From assembly GCA_029582155.1 (NCBI GenBank), contig CM055906.1:19392437-19456436 (forward strand): a stretch of 64,000 nucleotides of DNA, given 5' to 3'. Within the stretch, counting starts at the first letter, position 1. Every line of letters begins with the position of its first letter. Positions 35,484 to 49,265 of the stretch are shown here, piece by piece. The notes beneath the pieces were generated by a model. The model saw nothing but the letters and a program-made list of their open reading frames with translations, made no database searches and had not been told where the DNA came from. The stretch is from Panopea generosa. Lineage: Eukaryota > Mollusca > Bivalvia > Adapedonta > Hiatellidae. A program made the translations under genes and the position numbers.

Positions 35484-35612
35484 CGGTAACATGTGTTTTA
35501 TTTCTGATATTTCATGAACATACATTAAACTTAAATACTGGAAAGTTTAATAAAATTCTATCCATAGGAAAATAAGACAAAAATTAAAGCAATCGTCTTT
35601 AATAACGCAAGA
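35484..35612. repeat. Dispersed repeat R2, copy 2
   Basis: Aligns with 6785-6905 (gtaacatgtgtttt, catgaacatacatta, cttaaatactgg, ataaaattctat). The element lies 25 bases left of a Tc1-like transposon. Confidence 0.55.
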
Positions 35613-35637
35613 CTGGAACGCATTCCCACAACATTTA

Positions 35638-36479
35638 TACTCAGTTGCAAAAGAAAGTATGCACTTTTGTTTTTCCCATATTTTTTTTAAACTAAAAGTG
35701 CTATAATGTCAAAGTTGTTTTGGGAAGGTATAATACAAAATTTGTTTTCGGTGAAACATAAAATTTGTATATTTGACCGATTACACTTATAAAGTGAATA
35801 GTGTTTTCATCCTTTATGCACGTGCACGTCATGGGAAAAGTACATGTTGGCTAAAACCTGTTCAGTCACATTCTCTATCCCTTTTATGAGGGTAAAAACA
35901 CAACCACATTCACTACATAGCTGTAAAAATGTCAAGGCTCAGTAAAATCAACATCTTCAGGCAATGGTAATGTTTGCTGGCGGCACCAGCATCGCATACT
36001 TAAGTAGAGCATTTTATTGCCATAGAAATACATTGATTCGTCGTTGTGCGATTTCATGCGACCGTGGGAACTGACCGTGACGTTTAACCATCGCTTGAAC
36101 AGACTGTTATATCGCTTTTCACGTACAACGGTACGTTATGTCAATGCGTCGACGTCTCAATGCTTGTATCGACGCAAGAGGTTGGCACACACGTTATTGA
36201 AGCAGACCAAACAAGATGTCTTTGAAAAAAAATCACTAAAAATTCCAAGTTCTTTACTAGCTAAAAAGTAGCCGTTGATTTGCAACTTCTTATTTCGACC
36301 CCTGTGTTGTTTAAGCAGCAAAATCATTACGTGGATATTTTCAATTTACATAACAAATGCATCCTCGTAAAAGCCAATAAATGCTTCAAATATTGGTACC
36401 AAATATGATATAATTTGTTTTTTCCAACATGGACATTTTTGGGAAAACGACAGTGCACACTTTCTTTTGCAACTGAGTA
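35638..36479 (+). mobile_element. Decayed Tc1-like element with intact inverted ends
   Basis: About 842 bp. The ends tactcagttgcaaaagaaag... and its complement match over 28 positions with one difference. TA lies on both sides. On the plus strand a frame starting at about 35929 reads MSRLSKINIFRQW then stops, resembling the helix-turn-helix start of a Tc1 transposase. Downstream only traces remain and no DDE region is present. It is an internally deleted relative of full-length elements. Confidence 0.85.
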
Positions 36480-36487
36480 TATATAAC

Positions 36488-36568
36488 GTGATAGCGGTGA
36501 TCCAATCCAGGCGTCAAATATTGCTGATAGCGGTCATCTAATAGCGGTCATCCAATCCAGGCGTCAGA
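36488..36568 (+). repeat. Short local duplication
   Basis: atagcggt(g/c)atccaatccaggcgtca occurs twice about 50 bases apart, with an extra partial copy atagcggtcatct between them. Confidence 0.8.
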
Positions 36569-37187
36569 GGTAGCCACACGTGATTCTGACTCTTAAAATA
36601 GAGCAACTAGGCACGTTGGAGCCATTAGGATCAAATAAGTAAAAAGAACTACATGTTCATGAATGAACGTTTGTTGTGATCTTATTATGTGTAAAATATC
36701 ATTTATTTGCTTTAATATAAATCTGACATAAAAGTGAAACAAAAAGTATAAGGTTTATTTTTGAGTTGAGTGAACAAGCAACATACCGTGACCTAGACAT
36801 CTAGGCAGAACCTCGTACAATGTTTACCCGGATTCTCCACCAATGTAACCGGACAGAAAATTTCGCTGACCTCAGCGGAGATTCTGAATCGCATCTCCCG
36901 TGTGCTAATCGAACGATGTTGCCACAAAAGCCGCCTTCATGGCGAGACGTCGGTCTGCTTAACGCGCATATATGCCTATGTATATGAAATAACGTCTTTA
37001 AACACAACCAACACAGCATTGGCAATTTTCATATGTTTTGTTAACTTAATATTGTTCACCTATATCCAAGTTCGGTGTTGGATAGAGAACGACCCTCCAG
37101 CTGACTCTTACAGTAGAATATTATATCAGTGTATTATATGATGTTTTTTGCCTATTTGTTTTTAACAATTGCTCAGCCATATCACCA
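36569..37187. other. Intergenic DNA, nothing recognised
   Basis: A patch of higher GC at 36780-37000 gives short frames on both strands, but no motif or splice support. Confidence 0.45.
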
Positions 37188-37380
37188 AGGTGACATCATG
37201 AGACACTATTCTAGCGCATCATACCACAACCAGTCACGTTGTATATATACTGTCACCACACCGACTATACTATCTAAATAAACTCTAAATGCTGAGTGCC
37301 AAATATTTGGTATGAGATTGAAACGACGATCCTTCGTGTATGAAGTGGGCGCTCTTATTATTTGTTAGACAGCCGTTGCA
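37188..37380 (-). repeat. SINE family B, degraded copy, reversed
   Basis: Shares gagacactattctagcgc, ccagtcac, ctctaaatgctgagtgcc and tttggtatga with the copies at 53319 and 55590. The tRNA-like head is hardly readable. Confidence 0.55.
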
Positions 37381-40359
37381 ATATAACTGATGCAATAAAA
37401 CAAAAACTTAAATGACAAATGCAGAAATTGTTCAGCGTAAATTTATTCCTTTGTGCAGATTGAAAATGATCCTGAGATCCATTCAGATATAACACTAATT
37501 ATTTGGCAGTTGATATGTACCATAACTGATCGACGAATGTGATGTTTGAATCTGTTGCTGATTTTATTTTGGCGAAATGCGATGACTTTAATATCACGAT
37601 CATGTCTGACATTTAATGTTCTGTAGCATCTGTAACGGGACTGGTTGCTGTACTATATACGCACGTATATATTTTTAAACAAACAATGCCCATGGTGTTG
37701 CTTGAAAAAAAGTTTTATATCGAGTTGCATAAAGACTACGATTAGCCTTTAGAATTCCTCTTTACATTTTGACAAACTGTCCTATTTTTCAAAACGGTTT
37801 TCAATCAAGCATTTTAGATTCAATTCAATGGAATAAAGCTATTTAAACTACTGTTCATCTCAATTATTATGATTTAAAAAAAATGAAATCGCATGTAGTT
37901 AGCTTTTTATTCAACTGTGCCTTAAAGTTACGGCATTGCTGAACGTAAAGGCGAGACAAAATTCAGAGTACAAAACAACTCTCCTCACTCAAACCCAATA
38001 ATCATTTAACAATACGGTGGAATATGAAATATTAAGACGTTAGTATACTTATTGCTATCAATCGGATCTACATGCCAGGCGTCGGTAGTGCAAGGCCATT
38101 GATCAAATAGCTGATTTGAATTAAAAACAGCAGCAGTTTATTTAATACTGACAACCCATGGCATCTATCAGAGCTCATGACAATGCGTTCCCAGTAATCC
38201 CAGTCCATACAGACTCGTTCCAAACAGGCCGCCGTTCACAAGGCCATCCATAAAAACCTTCAAAGTCTACAATGACTCCGGTATCCCTGTATGCCATAAT
38301 TCATGAACATTCCATCACATATATGCCTAGCTCACACAGTGCCACTAAGACCTCGCTTTGTCACGTCCATGGAGGATGACAATGCATCAAGAACTTGCTT
38401 AAGACTTCATGTACACGATACTAGCACAAATGAATGTTCCGTTGCGGTGACAGACAAGAAGAGTATATTTTGATACATGACTCAGAATGTGAATATCGGA
38501 TCGGGTGACTTGAGTCAGGGGGCATTTCTACCTGAGCAGGTGAGTTCAGAATGGTATGTACGTATTGTATGAGAAATCCACCCTTTTAAAATTTATTAAG
38601 TTTGATGCAATAATATATATAGTATTTTTATTTATATACGCGGTTTCGGCAGGTTAATGATGATACTGTTGTGCTTAATGGCGAACATTGGAATTTACAA
38701 ACGATTATTAGAAATAAGGTATTGTTTAGACCGAACATGATATTTTAAAGCGAAGTTCTTAATGTAATGAAGCTATAAATGCTACCATGAAAATATGCAT
38801 GTGGCATTTTAATTTTAGTACTAAGCATAACCTTAGATAATGTTTAAAAAATAATAACTGTTAGATTGAAGCAAGTTCATTGTTCGTCTTTTTGTTTTCA
38901 GATTGAAACTAACCCTTAGTTTAATTACCTCCAGTATTTATGATCGAGAATATTAAGTGGATACTGAATAATTATCGGATTCTACTATAGTATGACCGTA
39001 TAAGAAGCGGGGATGATCAAAGCTATTTTTTTCATTTACAAATTCGAATTTAAATACTTAAAAACACACGGCGATTTCTGCCATACTATAGCAAAATGAA
39101 TGAAGTATATAGCACATATGAATTTCAAGAATTGTATCAGAGTGATTTAAGGCAATAATTATATACTCGAATATATTAGCATGGATGATATAATTTACGC
39201 GAATACACTTTTTTATTTCTGTTGTGTTGATTGTTTAAGAGCAAAAACAATGCACATTGTTTACAAAAATGAAATATACACGTATAATCATAAGTACATC
39301 CTGAATCCGTATCGGTTCTAAATTGTATTTGCCTTACTGTGGAGCCCTTTATTTAAGGTCAGCATTGGATGCGTATGTTTAAACAATTTCCCCCATTCAT
39401 GTTTCATTTCTTCCTATATGCATATGATTTATTTCCATATTTATTGTTTTATGTAAATACATTGTTGTTGGGAAGGGCCGATTTTAATGTTGGATAACTT
39501 GTAGCCGATCCTTTTGCCATTCGATGTATAAAAAAAGCAACAACATAATGTTTTAAGTAACTTTTTATATCAATACACGCTATATAGTACGTATACTATG
39601 CTGTTTATACTCCACATAATTGGCGTTTAATCTAGACTGTTCTATTGGGTTGGGGGCCCTCTCTAAATATCTTGGTTAATACTTTGACGGAATTTGGTGT
39701 ATCATGAACAGTTATTAAAACTATTGGGTAATATTAACGCTGTATCAACAAATCAGTAATAACAAAAAAAATGCATTGTTCGTATATCATATTATAGGAC
39801 ACCAGAAATAACGAAATGGGGGTCAACATAGTAAAATTGATGGCGTGTCAGGGAAATGCACTATACCTGGCGAATCTACCTGTCAACTATTCCCGCGTTT
39901 TACAAATTGAACATGGATGGATGACAGCTTTATAATGAGCAACCGGTTTGATTGTCACGATTTCCGGGGCTATTTAAGAGAATTAATTGTCACGCTGGGC
40001 TTATAAAAAGCGGACCAAAATTACATAGAAAGGAGAGGGTGCCGAGATATGCTTTCAGGACACGTAATATAGACTTTTGACCCCTTGTTCAATCCGAGGT
40101 TTAATCCCCCCTGCTGTAAAATGTCAAATGTTGAAGTGTATAGTTGTGTCAAATGTTTTTAACTGCAAAATACAAAAAAAAATTATATTTTTAATGAAAT
40201 CGAATGAGCGTATGCCAAAGTTTTAGTTCGATTACATGTAGAGTTTTGACCCCTATATATTTGAAACAATACATAAGCATCCACAACCGCACGAACACAG
40301 GAAATTTATCAGAATTGACACTTAACAATTAAATACAAATAATAAACTTGCACACGCAT
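37381..40359. other. Intergenic DNA, nothing recognised
   Basis: About 3 kb without a supportable gene. A moderately GC-rich patch at 38150-38400 has no open frame of useful length. No repeat was recognised. Confidence 0.5.
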
Positions 40360-40750
40360 TATTGTCACGATTTATCACATATAAAAGGTTGAAGGTGATC
40401 GTAAAGTTATAAATATATATAAAAGGAATCCCAATTCTAAAAGTAGATATCCCGACCGTACGCACTGCTACCTCGTCATTCGGATTGAGTCTTTCTTTCT
40501 AACGAACCAAATTCACCAATATGTAACTAACATGGTGGATATCTCGAAATGGCATTGCAAGTATCGCCGCTTTTTTTTTATTACAATCTAACCTTGGCGC
40601 GAAGTCATGTTGTGAAATCCATTTTCACTATATCACTTTGGCATATTTAACATAGATATCCTTGTGACAATTAGGGATCATTGCGGTATTAAAGCAATTA
40701 GGGAGAGGGGCGGGGTGCTTTTTTGGCTAATTTTAATTTTTTTATTTGAA
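40360..40750. repeat. Possible degraded relative of the TTAA MITE family
   Basis: Contains ggaatcccaattctaaaagt, ggcgcgaagtc, gtgaaatccattttcac, tttggcatatttaacatagat and ttttggctaattttaa in the same order as the interior of the MITEs at 5700, 7514 and 8768. Its ends are not recognisable. Confidence 0.4.
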
Positions 40751-41939
40751 AAAAGACAAAAGCAAACAGTCAACATCTGCAAAGATACGCTCGCAATGTC
40801 ATGAATACTGAAATATACTGATACGTGGATTTCATGCGCTGTAGCATACCATTTAAATGCTGGGTGCAAATTACTCTCTCGAAGCATCGGTTGAATTGTT
40901 ATATTCTCTTTCATTTGAACATCTGCCGTAACAAGAGAGAAGCTCTGCTATCTCCTACTTTTAGGTAGAAATCCTCACTAAAATTATCAACCAGCGAAAT
41001 CACCGCCTACATCAAGCTTGTGTCCGACAATGTAAACAAAGTATATCTATGACTGAAAACAAATCATAACTATATCATTTTTGTTTCAAATAGATATACA
41101 TGTAAAAGCATATTATCAGACACTGCTATGTTTTAAAATACTGAATAAATTTGAGAAACTACGCGCATTTTTATTAATGCAATTTAGTTACATAAACACA
41201 TCGGCGGGTTAAATTTTTGGCACGGAAGTTTTTAGAACATTTATAGTATCATAAATGGGTGCTGATCACAAAACGGTTTCAGGACCTGTTGACATGGATT
41301 TAATGTTGTTTGCATAATTTAAACCAAGTACATGTCTATAATATATTAACATTGTGCCCAGAAATTAATTTCAATAGAGCCACCGTTCTTCCGCAAGTTA
41401 CCTGCTAATAGTTTCACATAATAATTTTGGACCACTGGAGCGAGGATTAAACCGTGAACTTCAGCGGTACGAAGTAAGTGATCATTTGACAACAGTGCAT
41501 TCGACAACTCTGCCAACGCAGGACCCATTTGTATAAACCTAAATACCAGAAATTCATGCTGTATTCAACCATAGAGTTCTTGTGGTTTAAATGTTTATGA
41601 TTTAACTTAATGTATTTGTCTGGGTTAATCAAATGGAAAATTCATGGTCACAGGAGTAGAAGACAAGTTTTTTGACATGGCATTAATTTGAACCTCCGTC
41701 TCCCATGTACCAAGAAAAACAATATCAACTGTCACCATCAAAGCTAAATAATAGTATTGTGCTTGACTGTACACATCTTTTACTTAAGATCCCAAATTAG
41801 CAGCTGAGGCATCTCCCACTTGACTTATGGCGGTATTGCGGAATTTCATAACACTTAAACTTTGGAGATAATAAGTGTCATAACGTCTACATTGTTATTT
41901 AAATAGAACTGTGGATGTGAGTTGTGTGTTATATATGAA
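40751..41939. other. Intergenic DNA, nothing recognised
   Basis: No exon, RNA gene or clear repeat seen. Confidence 0.5.
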
Positions 41940-41954
41940 CATTATTGAGTAAAA

Positions 41955-43005
41955 AGTGCAGGACCAAGAGGAAAAAGAGTAGTGAATCGGATAGCGAAGG
42001 ATAACTCGATAAACAATTCAAACATGGCGGCAAAACAATAGGGGACAATGGGGTGAGTGATAAATCGTGTGTTAATGATATAATTGGTGAAGCCGATACA
42101 ATGCTGTCTGAGCCTGACGACTTTCATAAAACAGTCCAAGAAACATCGATACCTATGTTTACACCAACATCAGCCAGAAACATTATCAGACCAATCGCAG
42201 CATTCCGGTATTGAGTTAAATCCGTGTACAAAACACAATTGTCAAACATGGCCGCCAGTAAAACGTAGGATGGACAATGCGTGTCGGCAAAAGTGGACTC
42301 ATTATTATCAGCGGTAGCCGATTTAAAATCAAATCAGGAGAGAATGAGAAAGATGATTGAGAAAAAATGCGTAATGAGCTTATGGGAAATATTGACTCTA
42401 AAGTAAGGTTAGTATGTATAAACCGTGAAACGATCCGTATCGACCAAATGATGACAATGGTTCAATTCATGTAAACAAGGTGGATACAATAGAACTCGTG
42501 GACCGCTCAGACTCAACAAACGACGCAGGTAATGCAAATAACGGTACTCGTCTACGTCACACTGATAGAATTGCTCGTAGATACTCGCACAGTAGTTATA
42601 ATGACCCAGATCTGTCTATCACTGCGAGCGGGGTACCATTTCACGAAGGTGAGAATTTGATAAAAAAAAAAACGAAGACATTATACGCGCCCTAGGCAAC
42701 GAAGTTGCCTCAAATGTGCTGATAACAGATGTTACGCGCTTACATAAGAGGTTTGAAAACAGGCCAGGATTGCTGAAAATAGGCTTTCAAAACATAGATG
42801 AGAAAATCCTCGTTTTACGTAACAAAATGACACTTAAAAATAAGGACAACTACAAAGAAGTTTACCTTAAAAGCAACACATTGCATGTCGAGAGATTGAT
42901 CGAACTTAATGCAAGAGCTATATAACGCCAACTCCCACAGGGGGGAAGTTTGAGAGTAGATGCGAATGGACGCATTAGGCAACGGTTGATACAGGATTAG
43001 CACGG
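41955..43005 (+). pseudogene. LINE ORF1 remnant
   Basis: An early piece reads KKCRTKRKKSSESDSEG. Later, 42716-42925 reads VTRLHKRFENRPGLLKIGF, then DEKILVLRNKM and ERLIELNARAI. After one TAA the frame continues RQLPQGGSLRVDANGRI. That block resembles the conserved ORF1 C-terminal region of invertebrate LINEs, an RNA-binding nucleic-acid chaperone protein. Other stops lie upstream. Confidence 0.75.
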
Positions 43006-43039
43006 GATGAGAACTAGGATGCATCCGGCTCTAGTGGGT

Positions 43040-46000
43040 CAATTAAATTGGCACAAATCAACGTCTTTGGATGGACTAGAGATAACCATGATTTACGCGT
43101 TAGTTTAATTCGTGCAGTCAGTGCAGATATATTATGTGTGTGCGAGACCCACTTACCACAGCAAAACGTGATAGACGAATACACGTGGTTTGGATTTTAT
43201 AGAACGGAAATCATTCAAAATGCCCCAAAAGCTTCTGGAGGTGTTAGTATTTTGATAAAACAGTGGCTTTGTGATCAATATGACATGTTTTGTTGATAGA
43301 TCTTTCGAAGACATTCTAGCTGTGAAAATTCAAGATGAAACTACACACGGTAATTTTGTAGTTTTTTTCGTGCTATCTTCCACCAGAGGGCACTGTGAGA
43401 GGTCGGGACGATTTTCTTTGCCCATTCATTGGCATAAATCTACACGTACAGTGACTGTGATAGTATGTCCATAGCTGCAGATTTTAACTCGAGGATAGGG
43501 ACCTTATCAGATATTTTGAATGAACTGTATATAGACTCTATTCCAGAACGTAAAGTGTTAGATAAAAGCATCAAATAGCATGGACATGATTTTCTTGAAT
43601 TTGTTCAATGATGCAAACATTTTCTAAATGATCGTATCTGTAGCGATGAGGATAACTAAGCGTCTGTGTCAAAGAAAAGTAAATCGGTGGTAGATTATCT
43701 CTATGTTTCCCAAGATGTATTCACTATGATGAAGCGATTGAAAGTGTTTACGACTCAGTCTGTTGTTGATAAGCATTCCTTGCACGGATTATTGGGAGAA
43801 AGATCACGTTTGCCAGATCACTCAGTCCTATTGATTGAGTTTGAACTTGGTTATCGGCATATGCTAGAAACACAACAATTAGAAATACTAGAATGCACTA
43901 GAGAAACTCCGGAGTAATAGACTCTATATACGAAAGTTTATGTTCGACGATTTATAAGAAATGTGCACGAAGATACCTACAATAGACTCATCGAAACGTA
44001 CAAGCCGACGTTTTTAGCACACTAAGCTGTTTTGGAATGATGAATTTATATACCCTGTGGAAGAGCATGCGTGCTAAAGACCGAGAATACCTTAAATACA
44101 GTGTTCATCTTATACTTCGTACGGTGTATATACGATACGTAACTCCTTTGATAAACGGTTAAGACAAACCGAGCGTGCATATAGACAAGCACACGCTATG
44201 GATATAGAAGATATAATCACCACAAATCCCACTGAATTCTGTGAAGATACAACGTCTTAGGCCACAAAAAGATAAATCTATGCTAATGGAGATTATAGAT
44301 AGCCAGGGAAACACTATTACGGACAAAATCGCCGTTTTCGATCGATGAAAAATGAACTTTAAAAACCTCTATAACTGTGACGAGAATGATACGTTTGATG
44401 AAATAAACTATAATCGCGCAAAGTTACATAAACAATTAATTGAACAACATATGGAAGACCCATTATATTCGGAAAATGAACAATTAAACTTAAATATTTA
44501 TATTGAATAAATCGCCAGAATTACCATGATCTGGACCCGACAATGATACGATGTATTAAAAAATCCGGCTATTATAGCAGTCCTGTGGCAATTATTTCTG
44601 CTCGTGTTTGACACAAGCATCAACCGTGTGTCTGGAGAAAAGCAATTATATACCCTATACTGAAAGATCAAAACAGTGACAGACGTCTTCCTCTGAACTA
44701 TACGGGTACCAGTTTGCTGTCGTACATAAGTAAATGTTACAGTTCACTTTAAACAAGCGATTGACGGCTTATTTAGAAAAAAAGACATTTTTGCCGATGA
44801 GCAAAATGAATTTAGAGCAAAAAGCTCATGCAAGTATCATGTATTTACACTAAACAGCATAATAAGAAATAATGACTCTGTTTTTACCACATTTATCGAC
44901 CTAAAAATGCTTCAACATAGACAGGGACTTGCTTTTGTACAAGCTTTTAATAAACAACATCAACTGAACAGTGTACAACTCGATTAAAAGTATTGATGCA
45001 AGTTCAGTCTCTTGCATTAAATTAAACTAAAATATCACATACTTGTTCGACTGTGTCACGGGAGTGAAACAAGGGTGTAATCTCTCACCGACTTTATTTA
45101 CAGTTTTTGCCATTAACCTTGTCCAGAAAGTTAATGAACTTGACTTTGGTATATCAATGGAAGACGTTATGGTATCATACCTGATGTAAGCGAATGATAT
45201 TGTGCAGTAACAGAATTCGAATTAAAATTACAAACAATGTTGAACACTCTTCACGAATGGTGTTAACGTTAAATTAGTAATACTATTCTCGAAACGGTAA
45301 ACCGGTACTCATATTTAGGTGTAATTTTAATGAAAAAAAAACAACCAACAACTTTAACATTAACTGTGAAGCATTCGCGAAAGGGGCCGGACGAGCGCTT
45401 GACAGCATCATCTATAAAATACATAACCTTAAAGAATTCGGTTTTCGATCCTTTGAAAAACTGCTTAAATCTTGTGTTGTGCCGACTTTAGATTATTGTT
45501 CCTCAGTTTGGAGGTATAATCAATTTCAAAGCATTGATAATGTTCAAAATCGTGCAATGATATATTTCATGGGTGTACACAGGTTCGCTCCTTGGTTAGC
45601 ACTGACGATTGATACAGGATGCTTTCCTAGCGTTTACAGAAGATGGATCTCGACGGTACGACTCTGGAATAGACTGGTTAATATGGATGATAACAGACTT
45701 ACAAAAAAGGTGTGTATCCATGACTATAATCTCTGTGCAAATAGTTGGTCATGTGACATAAAGCAAATCACCGCAAACTGGGACTCATAGACATTGTTAA
45801 TGGCAAGTCCGTTATTAAAATGACTGAAGTGAAAGTGTCATTAAACGACTATTATGCTAATATTTGTTGTACAAAATAGCCCAAAGCTGATAACGTATCA
45901 ACAATTCAAAACTGATTTTAAATGTGAATATTATATTATCATGAACATTAAAAAATGTGAAAGATCAATACTGATTCAATTCAGATGCGGTATTCTCCCG

Positions 46001-46265
46001 CTCAGACAGATACTTCGGAGAAAAAACCGGAACAAAGACTAAATTCTGCGAAATGCAGTCTGTTTAGGATGAAATACACGTTTTATTATACCGTGAACAA
46101 TATGCATTTACGAGAAAATATTATTTGGTGATATCTTTGATGACAATAGTTATAAAAATCTTCAAGTTCATGAAAAAAGTGTCACATTTGATGAATACAT
46201 ATCCAACAAAAGTTGCAAAATATATGTTCAACGCTTAAAGGGATTATTTTGCATATTACCGTCAA
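43040..46265 (+). pseudogene. LINE ORF2 remnant (endonuclease, RT, C-terminus)
   Basis: 43048-43296 reads LAQINVFGWTRDNHDL, then ADILCVCETHLPQ and ASGGVSILIK, the start of an AP-type endonuclease domain. After a frameshift CYLPPEG and GRDDF follow. 43666-43917 holds KSVVDYLYVSQD and RLPDHSVLL, the end of that domain. The RT region (44600-45300) is barely readable. 45479-45790 reads PTLDYCSSVW and later RRWISTVRLWNRL. 45950-46030 reads ERSILIQFRCGILPLR, a usual C-terminal motif. Not functional. Confidence 0.8.
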
Positions 46266-47907
46266 TCCCCTGTCCTAAATACACACGCCCAGCATGAAGA
46301 TACATTTATAACTTAGAGATGTACGCGTCGAAAGTGTCTAATTGCATAACCTCTTTATTACAAACATCGGGTTTCTGAAGCCACGTGTTTGTTTTTTGTT
46401 TACATTCGCCATTTCCAACGAACTGCTTTCGGGTTTCCGATCAATCATCGGATAACATCGTGAAGACTCGTTTCCGATCTCGTTATCGAGGCTCTGGAAG
46501 TTTACGGAGTTCAATGCAAACATTGCGAAATACTTTATTACGGGACGTATTAAAGGTTTGGCCAATATTCAATGACTGTTAACTTGATAACTTTCAAGTA
46601 AATAAAGGTTATACGTCAATACATAAGCATTATTTTGTGCACACTGCACACAGGAGAAGTCTGGATTAACAGCGTGTTTGTGTTACTTGCCAATATAATC
46701 CCTTTAAAATATTAGACGAAATATTATTTATGAACATTGATATATGATACTGATACATTACTCTTTCGTGCTATTTGCTCAATTAACTTTAAAATCGTTT
46801 TCATTCATACACAAAGTTCTATATAAAAATATAAAAATCACTTCATTAAGTCAGATATAGCCACAAATTATATAACTATTACCGCTCAACCCAGAAATGT
46901 TTAGAAATGTTTATAACTATTATATACCCATTGATTGGTTATTTATAAGGCAATCCATTTTTTCTATGGATCAGCAACTTAATATAGGTATTTGTACTTT
47001 ATCCATATTAAAACATTAAAACACCTGAGTATATGTGCATTTTTTATTATAACATAAGGGTAAGAACTCGTGTAAATAATTGAAAGCCATGCTATGTCGT
47101 TTATGTGTTACAAAACATTGTTTCAAATATATTTTATTTAAATCAGTATTTATCAGTATATTTTCATTTTTTTATAAATTTTAGAATGTTAGTAATTTTG
47201 AATTTGAAAGTTCCAGACAACACTACTTGGAGATTATTATGTTAATATGTTTATATACGTACATAGTTGGACACGAGTTACATGAGGCGTTTTCAACATT
47301 GCTGTGGACACCTTTAAATATTACTTGTCTATCCTTAAGATATAAAACATGTTCACACCTGTGGTTAGTTAACACACGACGTACTTGTTAATTATTTCGT
47401 TTGAAGTGTTACTAAAGTAATGTTTTTTTATATATACGTAAATGTTAATAAGAAATACTTCAATATTCTTTTGAACAACATTCGAGTATCCTTTTAGACA
47501 TTTTCTGCCGAAGCTTACTAAACTGACAAAATAAAACATGGATAATTTTCATTACCTTTTTTGTTCAGTTTTCCAATATATCATAATTGATTTCGCATTT
47601 ATTACTGCCATACTTCGATTCATGTTTCATATCAAATTAAAAAGAGGCAAACAAGGGATATGTAAGCTTTTCTGATTACTGCGTTGAATCAATAAAATAT
47701 AAACTCACAAATCTATTTATGTATGTATGTGTCATTCATTCACAGTATAACAAGAACAATCGCTCTTGTAGCAAACAGGATACTAGTTACACGCGAGTTC
47801 TGTTGGCCCTAATGTATATTACGCTTAATTGGTTGATTGATTAGACGTGGTTGCATGGTTTTGTTCGTGGTAGTGTGGTTGCATTGTTAGGTCCATGCGA
47901 GTTAATG
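46266..47907. other. Intergenic DNA, nothing recognised
   Basis: Two overlapping short frames at 46338-46582 have no motif. The first bases may still be LINE 3' UTR. Confidence 0.45.
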
Positions 47908-47919
47908 ATAATAATAACA

Positions 47920-47950
<31 letters not shown>

Positions 47951-47953
47951 TAA

Positions 47954-47984
<31 letters not shown>

Positions 47985-47987
47985 AAA
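47908..47987 (-). repeat. (ATA)n(GAA)n microsatellite at a LINE 3' end
   Basis: On the minus strand the order is AATAAAGGCTTTC, then a run of about ten TTC units, then TTA units. This is the 3' tail of the LINE fragment at 47988-49265. Confidence 0.88.
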
Positions 47988-49265
47988 GCCTTTATTTAAA
48001 GAGAAAACACAATTTTAATTATCTTCGATCTTCTCTTCGGTCCTCTATTATATACATATTAACAAAAGTGAGTAATGTCAAAATATGTACAAAAAATATT
48101 CAACAGAATCAAACAATTTGGAAACTTACCAACAAAACATTTTGTTTTGTTGAAATATCAATTAAAAATGCATATTTGCATTATTAGTAAATAATGATTG
48201 CTTAACTTTCTCAATAATATCTATTTCAAAGGAAAAGCATGATGGTATCATTAAAACTATAATGATTAATCTACACTTAAAAATGATGAGTTCACTATAG
48301 AATATATTTAGACAGTCAACATTACATTCAATGAGTTAATGATAGGAATCAGTTGGCTGTGCAATGTGGATACACGTTTAATGTTGTATAAGACAATGGC
48401 ACATTATATTTAAATGTTATATGATATCTCCTAAATTCCTGAACAGGTGATGCACTTTTCACATGGTTTAAAAGGGAATTCCAGATTTTAGGTCCAGAGC
48501 ATAATATTATAATAGTCTTGCGATATGTTTCTAACTTTGGTATTGGTACATATAGAAAATCATTTGATTGAGAGTTAGATTTTTAGAATGTATATTTGGT
48601 GTAGGGGTAAACTTATTTCGCAATTACTCTTGGGCCAAGTTGTTAATGATCATGAGCATAAGAATAACATTTTTTATAAACTATCTTTCATTGATTCTCA
48701 TACATTAAAGATAATTGAATAATGTTTCAGATGGTGTATCAATATCTTTATCAAGGACAAGTCTTGCAGCACGTTTTTGAAATTTCAATATGTTGTCAGA
48801 TAGGTCAGAGTTGCAATTTCCCAATATTGTACAGCAATAGTCTAGATGAGGAAATATATAAGAATTGTAAAATAATTTCCTAATAGGCATTGGTAAATAG
48901 TATTGTATTCTGCAAAGTAAGTAGAACAAGGAATTGCACTTTTCAGTGTGTTGTCAATTGTGTTACTCCCAAAAGTTTCTCACTACTGGTCAATTCAATT
49001 GTCTCATCTCCCATTTTATGTTCACAACTGATCTGAATAGTTGTTCCTTTGGATGAGAGGATATAAACATTGCTTTGGTTTTTGAAGCATTTATGGTCAT
49101 CCGGTTATTATAACACCATTGTTGGACTTTTATTAAATCATTATTAAGAGATTGGGTAATGTCTGACATTGCATTTCCTGATAAAGTGATTGAGGAGTCA
49201 TCAGCAAACATTTTCAGTTTTGAATACAGAGTGCATGAATGTATATCTCTGATAAAGATCAATTA
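47988..49265 (-). mobile_element. 5'-truncated LINE fragment
   Basis: On the minus strand it starts inside the reverse transcriptase and ends with a UTR, an AATAAAGGC signal and a microsatellite tail. Truncation at the 5' end is usual for LINE insertions. It is a different LINE family from 41940. Confidence 0.85.
48705..49265 (-). pseudogene. Reverse transcriptase C-terminal fragment (FADD box)
   Basis: Reads LIFIRDIHSCTLYSKLKMFADDSSI, where FADD is the catalytic motif of non-LTR RTs, then NRMTINASKTKAMFISS. After a frame break it continues RKLFYNSYIFPHLDYCC and KFQKRAARLVLD, the thumb/C-terminal motifs. The upstream palm and fingers are absent and at least one frameshift is present. Confidence 0.88.

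Larger units (their letters stand above)
41940..46265 (+). mobile_element. Decayed non-LTR retrotransposon (LINE), nearly full length
   Basis: About 4.3 kb carrying remnants of ORF1 (about 41940-43000) and ORF2 (about 43040-46260) in order on the plus strand. ORF2 shows an endonuclease-type region, a damaged reverse transcriptase and a C-terminal region. Frames are broken by many stops and indels. No flanking target duplication was identified, so the ends are approximate. Confidence 0.85.

Noticed and set aside
36801..37025. GC-richer patch with open frames on both strands
   Set aside because: No motif, no splice partner, and the two strands are equally open; a repeat remnant is more likely.
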